The position numbers were made by a program, and so were the translations under genes. From assembly GCA_011176555.1 (NCBI GenBank), contig DUEF01000026.1:1-11937 (forward strand): 11,937 nt of DNA, read 5' to 3'. This DNA is from Caldilineae bacterium. GTDB taxonomy: Bacteria; Chloroflexota; Anaerolineae; J102. Positions 1 to 6,169 of the stretch are shown here, one piece after another (the first letter of the stretch is position 1; every line of letters starts with the position of its first letter). The notes under the pieces are model-generated. The model worked only from the letters and a program-made list of their open reading frames with translations. It was not told the origin of the DNA and did no database searches.

Positions 1-1
1 G

Positions 2-313
2 ATCCTGGCCGTGCTGCCCGCCGACGCCGCGCTCGATCTGAAGGCGTTGGCCAGGGCTGCAGGCGTGAAAAAGGTGCGCATGGCCTCGCAAGCGGATGCA
101 GAACGCTGGACGGGACTGCAAAAGGGCGGGATTAGCGCCTTGGCCTTGATCAACAGGGGCTTCCGGGTCTACCTGGATGGCCGGGCGCAGGATTTCGACC
201 GGATCGCCATGAGCGCTGGGGAGCGGGGCGTGCAGGTGGTGTTGGCGCCGGTGGATTTCGTCAAAATCACGCGGGCGAAAGTGGCGACGATCGCCAAACT
301 GAACGAAAGCTAA
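2..313 (+). CDS. ybaK: YbaK/ProX-type aminoacyl-tRNA editing deacylase, C-terminal part
   Basis: Only the C-terminal part, about 103 residues, lies in the window; the gene begins before base 1, since the frame is open at the left edge. The family hydrolyses mischarged aminoacyl-tRNA in trans, classically Cys-tRNA(Pro), in the cytoplasm, and is normally about 150-165 residues. Visible family signatures are the AVLPADAALDLKAL block at the left edge, GVKKVRMAS, the glycine-rich GLQKGGISALAL segment, the strand FRVYLDGRAQDFDRI, and the closing GVQVVLAPVDFVKIT. A GTG at base 11 lies inside the conserved block and is not a real start. The next gene converges on it from the other strand. The fold assignment is confident. 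Which tRNA is edited (Cys-tRNA(Pro), Ala-tRNA(Pro) or another) cannot be told, because the substrate-defining N-terminal half is missing. Confidence 0.9.
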   Translation: MLAVLPADAALDLKALARAAGVKKVRMASQADAERWTGLQKGGISALALINRGFRVYLDGRAQDFDRIAMSAGERGVQVVLAPVDFVKITRAKVATIAKLNES

Positions 314-353
314 TCATATCGGCGGCCAGGGGCGGCTGTGCTGGCGAGGGTCG

Positions 354-391
354 GGATGCAGAAAAGCCCACAACTGAATCCCTGGTTCTGC
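354..391. other. Stem-loop between convergent genes
   Basis: Bases 354-363 (GGATGCAGAA) can pair with 382-391 in a 10-bp stem containing one G-T wobble, around a loop of about 18 bases. It lies in the short convergent gap between the ybaK-like gene and the DUF3090 gene, where a bidirectional terminator would be expected. There is no T-run on either side and the loop is long, so a terminator role is only possible. Confidence 0.25.
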
Positions 392-412
392 GTCCAATCC
401 CGGATCCCGCCA

Positions 413-937
413 TCATTGGACGTAACGCCTGCCGTGACCATTGGTCCTGGCGCACCTATGTCCGTCGGGGTCCATCGGCTCCCCGCACATGGGACAGAGT
501 AATCGGCCAGCCGACACGACATTCAGCGCATGCAAAGCAAACGCCTCAGCGTACGCGCGGCCAATGGTGAAACGCCCCAACTCAGCATCCTCGATCTCAT
601 CAGTCATTTCCTGCACAACGATGATTAGCCTGTCGGCGTCGTCATCGTAACCCACGCCGATTTGGGCGATGCGCCAGACCGGGATGACTGGCTCCACCAA
701 CTCAAACGCATTCCCCACCGCCCCGCCAGACGCCTCCCGTTGCAGCAGATCTTCGATTTGATCCAGCATAGACAGAAGACCCTCGCCCAGAGCCGCCACC
801 TGCTCCTTTTCGCAGACCATCGAAACGTACTCGATGCCCCGCCCGGCCTGCAGGATAAAAGTGCGCTGGCCTGGTTGGCCCAACGTTCCCACAGTGAAGA
901 GATCGGCGGGATCGAAATCGTAGTGGAAGTAAGTCAT
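413..937 (-). CDS. DUF3090 family zinc-ribbon protein (TIGR03847-like)
   Basis: This is a cytoplasmic protein of about 174 residues with no established function. From the ATG at 937 it opens with a family-typical N-terminus (FDPADLFTVGTLGQPGQRTF, about residues 8-27), continues with an EKEQVAAL segment near 43-50, and ends in a zinc-ribbon-like tail. In the tail, C148 and C151 (CPMC) and C162 plus H160/H168 (GHRCARTNGH) are likely metal ligands. An in-frame ATG at 1000 overlaps the stop of the upstream phosphatase gene (ATGA) and would add 21 residues. That extension encodes a period-7 DNA repeat and matches nothing in the family as I know it, so I prefer 937. Neither start has a clear ribosome binding site. 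The adjacent phosphatase is its habitual genomic partner, which suggests a shared process. Confidence 0.85.
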   Translation of the reverse strand: MTYFHYDFDPADLFTVGTLGQPGQRTFILQAGRGIEYVSMVCEKEQVAALGEGLLSMLDQIEDLLQREASGGAVGNAFELVEPVIPVWRIAQIGVGYDDDADRLIIVVQEMTDEIEDAELGRFTIGRAYAEAFALHALNVVSAGRLLCPMCGEPMDPDGHRCARTNGHGRRYVQ

Positions 938-967
938 TGGTTGGGCGGACGCGTGGTCGGGATGGAG

Positions 968-995
968 GTTGATTGTTGACTGTCGGCTGTTGATT
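968..995. repeat. Degenerate 7-bp tandem repeat, four units
   Basis: Four head-to-tail heptads run through 968-974, 975-981, 982-988 and 989-995, with shared pattern GTNGNNT; the first and fourth units are identical (GTTGATT). Comparing each base with the one seven positions on gives about 70% identity. The repeat lies between the phosphatase stop and the preferred DUF3090 start. It resembles the heptad array at 1617-1689 in period but not in unit sequence. Confidence 0.6.
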
Positions 996-996
996 G

Positions 997-1599
997 TCAT
1001 AACGCGCCGGTGTCGTTCACGCGCAACACTTTGGGGCCATGTTGGCCAAAGCGGATGATGCTGAGCGAGCCGGGATCGATCACCACACGTTGGAAGAGAT
1101 CGAAGGGAGCGCCCGTGTAGTGAGAAATGGCGGCCTTGATCAGGTCAGCGTGGGAGCAGACGAACACAGTCTGATCGGGGTGTTCGGAGACGATGCCTTG
1201 CAAAGTGGAAATCATGCGATGGTGCATCGTCAGCATGGATTCGCCGCCCGGGAAACGGGCCAAACCAGGCGTAGCCTGAATGACCTTCCACAAATCCGTT
1301 TCCAGCAGGCCCCCGATCTCTTGGCCCTGCCAGTCGCCGTAGTCGGTTTCCAGCAGGCCATCGTGGTGAAAAACGGGCAGGTTGTGCGGCGCGGCCAGGA
1401 TCGCCGCCGTTTCAACACAGCGCTCCAGAGGCGAGCTGTAAACGGCGGCAATCGGCCACTGCGCCAGGCGGCCGGACAGCCGACGCGCCTGAGCCCGGCC
1501 GTTGTCGTTGAGATGGACGCCTGGCGTGCGCCCGGCCAGCTTGCTGGATTTCACCCAATCATTTTCGCCGTGTCGGACGAGGAGGATAGTAGTGGACAT
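997..1599 (-). CDS. Histidine phosphatase (phosphoglycerate-mutase-like, TIGR03848-type)
   Basis: This 200-residue cytoplasmic protein belongs to the histidine phosphatase superfamily. The catalytic set is complete: RHG at 9-11 with H10 as the phospho-acceptor, R60 in SSPLERC, E84 in LLETDYGDW, and H150 in VFVCSHADLI. The pairing with DUF3090 and its length match the MSMEG_4193-type putative phosphomutase group, whose substrate is unknown. An in-frame ATG at 1674 would add 25 residues, but that region encodes the heptad-repeat hairpin, so the start at 1599 just before TTILLVRHGE is chosen. No clear ribosome binding site precedes it. The stop overlaps the alternative DUF3090 start by four bases, so the two genes are probably co-transcribed. 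It could act on a sugar phosphate, nucleotide or lipid-linked phosphate; the sequence does not say. Confidence 0.88.
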   Translation of the reverse strand: MSTTILLVRHGENDWVKSSKLAGRTPGVHLNDNGRAQARRLSGRLAQWPIAAVYSSPLERCVETAAILAAPHNLPVFHHDGLLETDYGDWQGQEIGGLLETDLWKVIQATPGLARFPGGESMLTMHHRMISTLQGIVSEHPDQTVFVCSHADLIKAAISHYTGAPFDLFQRVVIDPGSLSIIRFGQHGPKVLRVNDTGAL

Positions 1600-1616
1600 G
1601 GTTCGGAGGAAGGTTG

Positions 1617-1689
1617 CGTCAAACGTATTGCGTGGTGCGTGATCCGTTCTCTCGATGCCAACTTGACGGAACACGCACGACGCACCACG
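1617..1689. repeat. Inverted array of 7-bp units forming a large hairpin
   Basis: The left arm, 1617-1651, holds five consecutive heptads that each begin with CGT (at 1617, 1624, 1631, 1638, 1645). After a 10-base centre, the right arm, 1662-1689, holds four heptads that each end in ACG (at 1666, 1673, 1680, 1687). The arms are in exact register: 1624-1648 against 1665-1689 gives about 20 complementary positions of 25. The best-paired section is 1635-1647 with 1666-1678, 12 of 13. A second perfect 11-bp pairing, 1630-1640 with 1680-1690, is available in another register. The array occupies the gap between the aminotransferase and the phosphatase. There is no T-run, so it is not a standard intrinsic terminator. 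Confidence 0.75.
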
Positions 1690-1715
1690 CCGCCATTTAT
1701 TGTGGCGACGCCACT

Positions 1716-2891
1716 TTACGCTTGCCGTTTCGCCATCAACTGCTCGATGCGCGCCACAGCTCGCTCCAGCTCAGACATGGCGGTGGCGATAGAGAAACGC
1801 ACATAACCTGCGCCAGCCTGTCCAAAGGCAATGCCGGGCGTAGCTGCGATCTCAGCCTCTTCCAGGAGGATATCAGCGATCTCCATGGAATCATCACTCA
1901 GACCGGGGAAGCGCACAAAGAGGTAGAATGCACCCTGGGGGGAGTCACACTCGACGCCGGGGATGGCGTTCAGGGCCGGGACCATGAAATCACGACGGGC
2001 CTTGTACGATTGGCGCATCGCCTCCACGGCATCTTGCGGGCCATTGAGCGCCTCCGCACCCGCCACCATCGTAAAGGAGGCGGCGGAAGTGACCGATTGA
2101 CTCTGTAGTTTCGCGGCCAGTCCGATCACACTCGCCGGACCGGCTGCCCAGCCCAAGCGCCAACCGGTCATGGCATAGGCCTTGGAGTGACCGTTGATTG
2201 TAATCGTGCGCTCCACCATGTCTGGCAGCGACGCCAGGTTGATATGCTCGCCCTCGAAGATCAGTTTTTCGTAGATCTCATCCGAAATCACGTACAGATC
2301 GTGTGCGAGAGCCGCTTGACGGATCACCTCGGCCTCGGCCGGGGTCAACACGCGGCCGGTGGGGTTGCTGGGCGAGTTGACAATGATGGCCTTGGTCTTC
2401 GGCGTGATGTGAGCTTCCAACTGCTCGGCGGTGATACGGAAGCCATCATTCGCTGGCAGTGTGATCGTGACCGGCGTGGCCCCGACCAATTTGACAATGG
2501 GCACATAAGAAACCCAGTAAGGCTCGAAGATGATAATCTCATCCTCTGGATTCGCCAACGCCGCCATCACAGCATAGATCAGAAACTTGCCGCCGGGGCT
2601 AACCAAGACCTGTGTGGCGGGATCGATTTCCAGGCCATAGTCACGGCCCAATGTTGCGGCCACGGCCTGTCGGATCGCTATCGTTCCTCTCGAGGGAGGA
2701 TAATGGGTGTCGCCCGCCCGCAGAGCATCGATGGCTGCGGTTGTGATATGCGCTGGGGTGGCAAAGTCGGGATCGCCACCGGCCAGGGCGATGACGTCCC
2801 GCCCCGCGGCCTTGAGCGCTTTCGCTTTGTCTGCGACGGCGAGCGTTGCAGAAGGGGGTATACTGCTTAACAGTGTCGATAAAGGTTTCAT
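1716..2891 (-). CDS. Class I PLP-dependent aminotransferase (aspartate aminotransferase-like)
   Basis: This 391-residue cytoplasmic enzyme transfers an amino group between an amino acid and a 2-oxo acid using pyridoxal phosphate. It belongs to fold type I, subgroup I-gamma (AspB-like). Landmarks in order: GGDPDFATP (38-46) near the substrate site, the FEPYWVSY block (122-129), SNPTG (175-179) with N176, SDEIYEKL (203-210) with D204 and Y207, HSKAYAMTGWRLGW (235-248) with the Schiff-base lysine K237, and R365 in YVRFS binding the substrate carboxylate. The length is full for the family. Specificity for aspartate, another amino acid or an aromatic substrate cannot be fixed from motifs. No strong ribosome binding site precedes the ATG. 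It is divergent from the secreted-protein gene, and the phosphatase and DUF3090 genes follow on the same strand after a 116-bp gap. Confidence 0.93.
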   Translation of the reverse strand: MKPLSTLLSSIPPSATLAVADKAKALKAAGRDVIALAGGDPDFATPAHITTAAIDALRAGDTHYPPSRGTIAIRQAVAATLGRDYGLEIDPATQVLVSPGGKFLIYAVMAALANPEDEIIIFEPYWVSYVPIVKLVGATPVTITLPANDGFRITAEQLEAHITPKTKAIIVNSPSNPTGRVLTPAEAEVIRQAALAHDLYVISDEIYEKLIFEGEHINLASLPDMVERTITINGHSKAYAMTGWRLGWAAGPASVIGLAAKLQSQSVTSAASFTMVAGAEALNGPQDAVEAMRQSYKARRDFMVPALNAIPGVECDSPQGAFYLFVRFPGLSDDSMEIADILLEEAEIAATPGIAFGQAGAGYVRFSIATAMSELERAVARIEQLMAKRQA

Positions 2892-2931
2892 GATGGATTT
2901 GGTCGTTTGTTTGACGTTTGAGTGGTTGGTT

Positions 2932-2943
2932 TTGATGCATCAA
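2932..2943. promoter_or_regulatory. Perfect 12-bp palindrome, possible operator
   Basis: TTGATGCATCAA reads the same on both strands. It lies 41 bases upstream of the aminotransferase start, downstream of a candidate -10 box (TACAAT, 2959-2964, minus strand). A dimeric repressor site at that position would block the aminotransferase promoter. No second copy was noticed in the window. Confidence 0.3.
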
Positions 2944-2958
2944 GAAGGTGTATGTGCT

Positions 2959-2987
2959 ATTGTAATCGGAAACGGCCCACTTAGGAA
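2959..2987 (-). promoter_or_regulatory. Candidate promoter for the aminotransferase
   Basis: On the minus strand TACAAT (2964-2959) is a good -10 box. The -35 at 17-bp spacing, 2987-2982, reads TTCCTA, a poor match to TTGACA. The expected start would give a leader of about 60 bases before the ATG at 2891. This is a weak call resting mostly on the -10 box and the divergent arrangement. Confidence 0.3.
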
Positions 2988-2996
2988 AGGTTGACT

Positions 2997-3025
2997 TTGA
3001 CGACCTTCGGCGCTGGTGGTATTCT
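2997..3025 (+). promoter_or_regulatory. Sigma70-type promoter for the secreted protein / DUF166 operon
   Basis: TTGACG at 2997-3002 and TATTCT at 3020-3025 are separated by exactly 17 bases. The -35 matches five of six consensus positions and the -10 four of six, including the key TA and final T. Transcription would start near 3032 and leave a leader of about 83 bases, containing a small hairpin (AGGGC, loop ACAA, GCCCT; 3080-3093). It faces the four-gene row that begins at 3115. Confidence 0.5.
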
Positions 3026-3114
3026 GACCCCATTGCGACCGCTCTTTCGCAAAGTGCATTCCCGACCACTGGAAGATTTAGGGCACAAGCCCTCTGAAAT
3101 TCACCCCCCCCATC

Positions 3115-3687
3115 ATGATCAAAAAGTCGATCCCGCCAATCATCGCCCTTCTACTTCTGGGAGTTGCCGTTTTCTTTCTCCCACACGTTGCTGCTGCATC
3201 CGGCCCTCATTCCGAACCTGAACATCAATTGTTCACGCCGCTCATTCAGAACATGCACCAGCCGCAACAGCCTCTCGAGTGGGACCCCCGGCTGGATGAG
3301 CGGGGCGCAGCTCTCGTCCCGGCCCAGGTCACATCCGGCCAGGGCTACTGGCGACTGGTCAAGGCCATCTGGTACAACGAGATCGAATCGCAGGGAAAGC
3401 ACCATATTTTTATCGACATGCTTGATAGTTCAGGACAGCGCCAGGTCGGCGTCCCCATTCTCATCCTGAATGGCGGCTCATTCACCATCACGACAGAAGC
3501 CAAACCAGGCGAACCCTATGCCGCCAACTTCGCGATGTTCGCCCGCGCCCCCGCCTATTCAGCCCATCCCAATTCTGGCGCGCCAGCTGATCAGGTCACG
3601 GGCATGGGCTTGGGCGATCTAGAGCATCCCGACTGGAATATCCACACCAGCTACGGCCTCATCTGGCGCTGGACCATCGCACCCTAA
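3115..3687 (+). CDS. Secreted protein of unknown function with signal peptide
   Basis: The 190-residue product begins with a classical signal peptide: K3 and K4, a hydrophobic stretch from about 8 to 23, and an AAA site for cleavage after A28. The mature part has no cysteine. It contains a compact beta-rich segment with DPRLDERGAALVPAQV (57-72), YWRLVKAIWYNEIESQGKHH (78-97), FIDMLDSSGQ (99-108) and GMGLGDLEHPDWNIHTSY (163-180). I associate this pattern, ending in a line about a bare or glycine-rich loop followed by 'IHTS', with extracellular domains of Chloroflexota proteins. No enzymatic residues stand out, so an immunoglobulin-like binding or structural domain is my inference. The ATG is preceded by eight Cs and no Shine-Dalgarno sequence. 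The DUF166 gene follows 43 bases downstream on the same strand. Confidence 0.75.
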   Translation: MIKKSIPPIIALLLLGVAVFFLPHVAAASGPHSEPEHQLFTPLIQNMHQPQQPLEWDPRLDERGAALVPAQVTSGQGYWRLVKAIWYNEIESQGKHHIFIDMLDSSGQRQVGVPILILNGGSFTITTEAKPGEPYAANFAMFARAPAYSAHPNSGAPADQVTGMGLGDLEHPDWNIHTSYGLIWRWTIAP

Positions 3688-3730
3688 CGCCCCCGCTCCC
3701 ATCTCGCTCCACGTCTACGGAGACGACATC

Positions 3731-4510
3731 ATGACCACACCCACCAACATGCGCATCCTGGCCATCGTCTCTGGCGACTACGGTCACAGACACGTCGAGA
3801 ACATCCGCACCAACGGCCCTTCCACCTGGACCATCGAAACTTGGTCAGCGCCCTCGATTCTTCCCCCTGTTATCGACTACCCCGAGGATTATCTACCGGG
3901 ATCGCTGCCCCCGGCCGATCTACTGCTCTCGTTCGCCGAACACAAGGGTGTAGCCGAACTTCTACCCGAGATCGCCCAACTGTGCGGCGCTAAATCGGCC
4001 ATTGCCGGCGTCGACAGCGAGGCCTGGCTACCGCGTGGCCTGGCGCGGCAACTGCGCGGCTGGATGGAAGACATCGGCGTGGTTTGCGTCACGCCCAAAC
4101 CGCTGTGCTCCCTCGGTCAAAATCACTACATGCTCACCCGCCGCAAGCACGTCATGTACGACGATCCCCGCATCTCCGAATTCGCCGCCCACTTCGGCCA
4201 TCCCGACCTGCACCTGCGCATCGATCCCGACACCCGCACCATCACCGAAGTGGTCGTCGTACGGGACGCCGTCTGCGGTTGCGCCCGCTTTGCGGCGGAG
4301 AGGCTGGTAGGGGTGTCGGTGGACGACGCCGAAGAGCAGGTTGGCCTCCTGCACCATCACTACCCCTGTCTAGCCAGCATGGGCATCGATAGCGATTATG
4401 CCGACACGCTGATGCACGTGTCCGGCAATATCCTCAAAGAAAACGTCGCTCCCCAACTCAAACCCTACTTAAAAACCCGTTACTTCACGCCGGGAAAACG
4501 GAGTGAGTGA
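3731..4510 (+). CDS. DUF166 family protein
   Basis: This 259-residue soluble protein matches DUF166 along its length. Visible blocks are MRILAIVSGDYGHR (7-20), a PPVIDYPEDYLPGSLPPADL segment (45-64), EHKGVAELLPEIA (70-82), PRGLARQL (101-108), TPKPLCSL (121-128), RDAVCGC (178-184), and GLLHHHYPCLASM (205-217) followed by DTLMHVSGNIL (225-235). C125, C182, C184 and C213 together with the HHH run look like metal or iron-sulfur ligands; this is inference. The family is sometimes labelled thymidylate-synthase related, but I see no support for that, and the function is unknown. The ATG at 3731 has GGAG nine bases upstream, inside a small hairpin (3712-3725). M7 is a possible alternative start. The NAD(P)HX repair gene starts 25 bases after its stop, so the two are likely co-translated from one message. 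Confidence 0.85.
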   Translation: MTTPTNMRILAIVSGDYGHRHVENIRTNGPSTWTIETWSAPSILPPVIDYPEDYLPGSLPPADLLLSFAEHKGVAELLPEIAQLCGAKSAIAGVDSEAWLPRGLARQLRGWMEDIGVVCVTPKPLCSLGQNHYMLTRRKHVMYDDPRISEFAAHFGHPDLHLRIDPDTRTITEVVVVRDAVCGCARFAAERLVGVSVDDAEEQVGLLHHHYPCLASMGIDSDYADTLMHVSGNILKENVAPQLKPYLKTRYFTPGKRSE

Positions 4511-4521
4511 TAAACCAACCC

Positions 4522-4526
4522 AGGAG
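4522..4526 (+). promoter_or_regulatory. Ribosome binding site fixing the Nnr start
   Basis: AGGAG ends nine bases before the ATG at 4536. This supports that ATG over the in-frame GTG at 4503, which would overlap the DUF166 stop and add eleven residues with no family match. Confidence 0.7.
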
Positions 4527-4535
4527 ACGATCACC

Positions 4536-6119
4536 ATGAAAGTTTCATCCGTCGCACAAATGCGTCTTTTGGACAAAACAGCCATCGAACGATACGCCAT
4601 CCCGCCAACAATTCTGATGGAGAACGCGGGAGAGGCGTCCTATTTTGTGATCCTGCAAGCGTATGGCGTGCAGGGGAAACGCTTCGTCATTTTCTGCGGT
4701 TCGGGCCACAATGGCGGGGATGGCCTGGTGGTCGCCCGCAAACTGCATTCCAGCGGCGGCCGGGTGCAAATCCTCTGCCTGGGCTCACCGGAAAAATTCG
4801 ACGAAACAGTTCGGTTCCACTACCAGATGGTCGAACGAGCCGGCATCCCCTTCTCGCAAATCCACGACGATGATCTCGCCCTGGCGCAACAGGCGCTCGC
4901 CCAGGCTGACGTCGTGGTGGACGCCATCTTCGGCACGGGGCTCAGCCGTGACGTGGGCGGCCGATACCGTGCAATCGTGGAGTTGATCAATCAGAGTGAA
5001 CGTCCCGTGGTCGCCATCGACATCCCCTCTGGCGTGCACGGTGACACGGGACAGGTCATGGGCGTGGCGGTGCGCGCCGAACACACCATCACCTTTGGCC
5101 TGCCCAAAACCGGCAACCTGCTATTCCCAGGCTTCGCCCTGGGCGGCAAGTTGCACGTCACCCACATCTCCTTCCCCCCCGAAAACTACAACCGAGATGA
5201 GATCACGGTCGAAACCTCGCGCTTGCTGCCGCTGCCCCCGCGCCAGCCCGATGCCCACAAAGGCTCTTGCGGCAAAGTTCTATTCGTGGCCGGGGCGGCA
5301 CGCTACCTGGGAGCGCCCTATTTCGCGGCGATGTCCTTCCTGCGCGCTGGCGGCGGGCTTTCCTACCTGGCCACTCCGCGCGGCGTCGCCCCCTTCATCG
5401 CCAACAAAGGCAGCGAGATCGTACTCCTGCCGCTGGCGGAAACTCCGAGCGGCAGCCTGGCCCTGAGTAATCTCGACGCGCTGCTCGGAACCGCAGCGGA
5501 CGTGGACATGGTGGTGGTGGGCCCGGGCGTCTCCCTGGACGAGGAAACGCAGACCCTGGTGCAGGAACTGGCCGCCCGCATCGACAAGCCCCTGCTGATC
5601 GACGGCGACGGCCTGAGCGCAGTAGCCGCTTACCCCGACAGCGTGCGCCAGCGCACCGCGCCCACCGTGCTCACCCCCCACCCCGGCGAGATGGCCCGAC
5701 TGCTAGGCGCGCCCCTGGGCGCAGTCATGGCCGATCGCATCGGCGTCTTGCAACGCGGCGTGCGGGAATGGGGGGCTCACATCGCACTCAAGGGAGCGCA
5801 CACCCTCATCGGCGAGCCAGATGGCCGGGTGTTCTTCAACCTGAGCGGAAACGCAGGCATGGCCACTGCCGGCAGCGGAGACGTGCTCACAGGAACCATC
5901 GCCGCCATGTTCGCAACTGCACACTTCGATTTCGGCGACGCCGTGCGCATGGGCGTCTTCCTGCACGGCCTGGCGGGCGATCTGGCTGAGGCTGAGATCG
6001 GAGAGGAGGGTCTGGTGGCGGGAGACATCCTGGCCCACCTGCCCGCCACCCTGCGCCACTACCGCCAACACGCCTCCGACATCGCCAGTTCCTCCTACGA
6101 CAAAATCGCAATCATCTAG
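4536..6119 (+). CDS. nnr: Bifunctional NAD(P)H-hydrate epimerase / ADP-dependent dehydratase
   Basis: This 527-residue cytoplasmic enzyme repairs hydrated NADH and NADPH. The N-terminal YjeF epimerase domain interconverts the R and S hydrates, and the C-terminal ribokinase-like domain dehydrates the S form using ADP. Epimerase features are MENAGEAS (28-35), GSGHNGGDG (55-63), VVDAIFGTG (127-135) and DIPSGVHGDTG (162-172). The dehydratase domain begins near 241 with HKGSCGKVLFVAG and continues with GPG (329-331), LIDGDGL (354-360), LTPHPGEMARLL (379-390), LKGAHTLI (418-425), a glycine-rich catalytic loop at 437-453 (GNAG through GSGDVLTG), and GLVAGDIL (492-499). Both domains are complete, and the length is typical of the fused bacterial form. 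It follows DUF166 closely and precedes a dehydrogenase that would use the repaired cofactor. Assignment is very secure. Confidence 0.96.
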   Translation: MKVSSVAQMRLLDKTAIERYAIPPTILMENAGEASYFVILQAYGVQGKRFVIFCGSGHNGGDGLVVARKLHSSGGRVQILCLGSPEKFDETVRFHYQMVERAGIPFSQIHDDDLALAQQALAQADVVVDAIFGTGLSRDVGGRYRAIVELINQSERPVVAIDIPSGVHGDTGQVMGVAVRAEHTITFGLPKTGNLLFPGFALGGKLHVTHISFPPENYNRDEITVETSRLLPLPPRQPDAHKGSCGKVLFVAGAARYLGAPYFAAMSFLRAGGGLSYLATPRGVAPFIANKGSEIVLLPLAETPSGSLALSNLDALLGTAADVDMVVVGPGVSLDEETQTLVQELAARIDKPLLIDGDGLSAVAAYPDSVRQRTAPTVLTPHPGEMARLLGAPLGAVMADRIGVLQRGVREWGAHIALKGAHTLIGEPDGRVFFNLSGNAGMATAGSGDVLTGTIAAMFATAHFDFGDAVRMGVFLHGLAGDLAEAEIGEEGLVAGDILAHLPATLRHYRQHASDIASSSYDKIAII

Positions 6120-6169
6120 GTGCGCATCTGGGCCTTCCCAAAAGTTCTTACCACACAGGACGAGACGAA

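Noticed and set aside
1617..1689. CRISPR-like array
   Set aside because: Units are 7 bp with no spacers and there are no cas genes; it is a tandem/inverted repeat, not CRISPR.
1039..1806. Open frame of 255 codons on the plus strand
   Set aside because: It runs antisense across the phosphatase and the end of the aminotransferase, which have complete catalytic motifs. The translation is compositionally odd and matches nothing I recognise; long antisense frames are common in GC-rich DNA.
2187..2870. Open frame of 227 codons on the plus strand
   Set aside because: Antisense to the well-supported aminotransferase, with no family motifs.
3104..3111. Run of eight Cs just before the ATG at 3115, as in phase-variable genes
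   Set aside because: It lies outside the coding frame and not in the promoter spacer, and a single such tract of eight is unremarkable in GC-rich DNA.
4503..4535. GTG start at 4503 for the NAD(P)HX repair gene
   Set aside because: The ATG at 4536 has a strong AGGAG at ideal spacing and begins the family-typical N-terminus; the extra residues match nothing.
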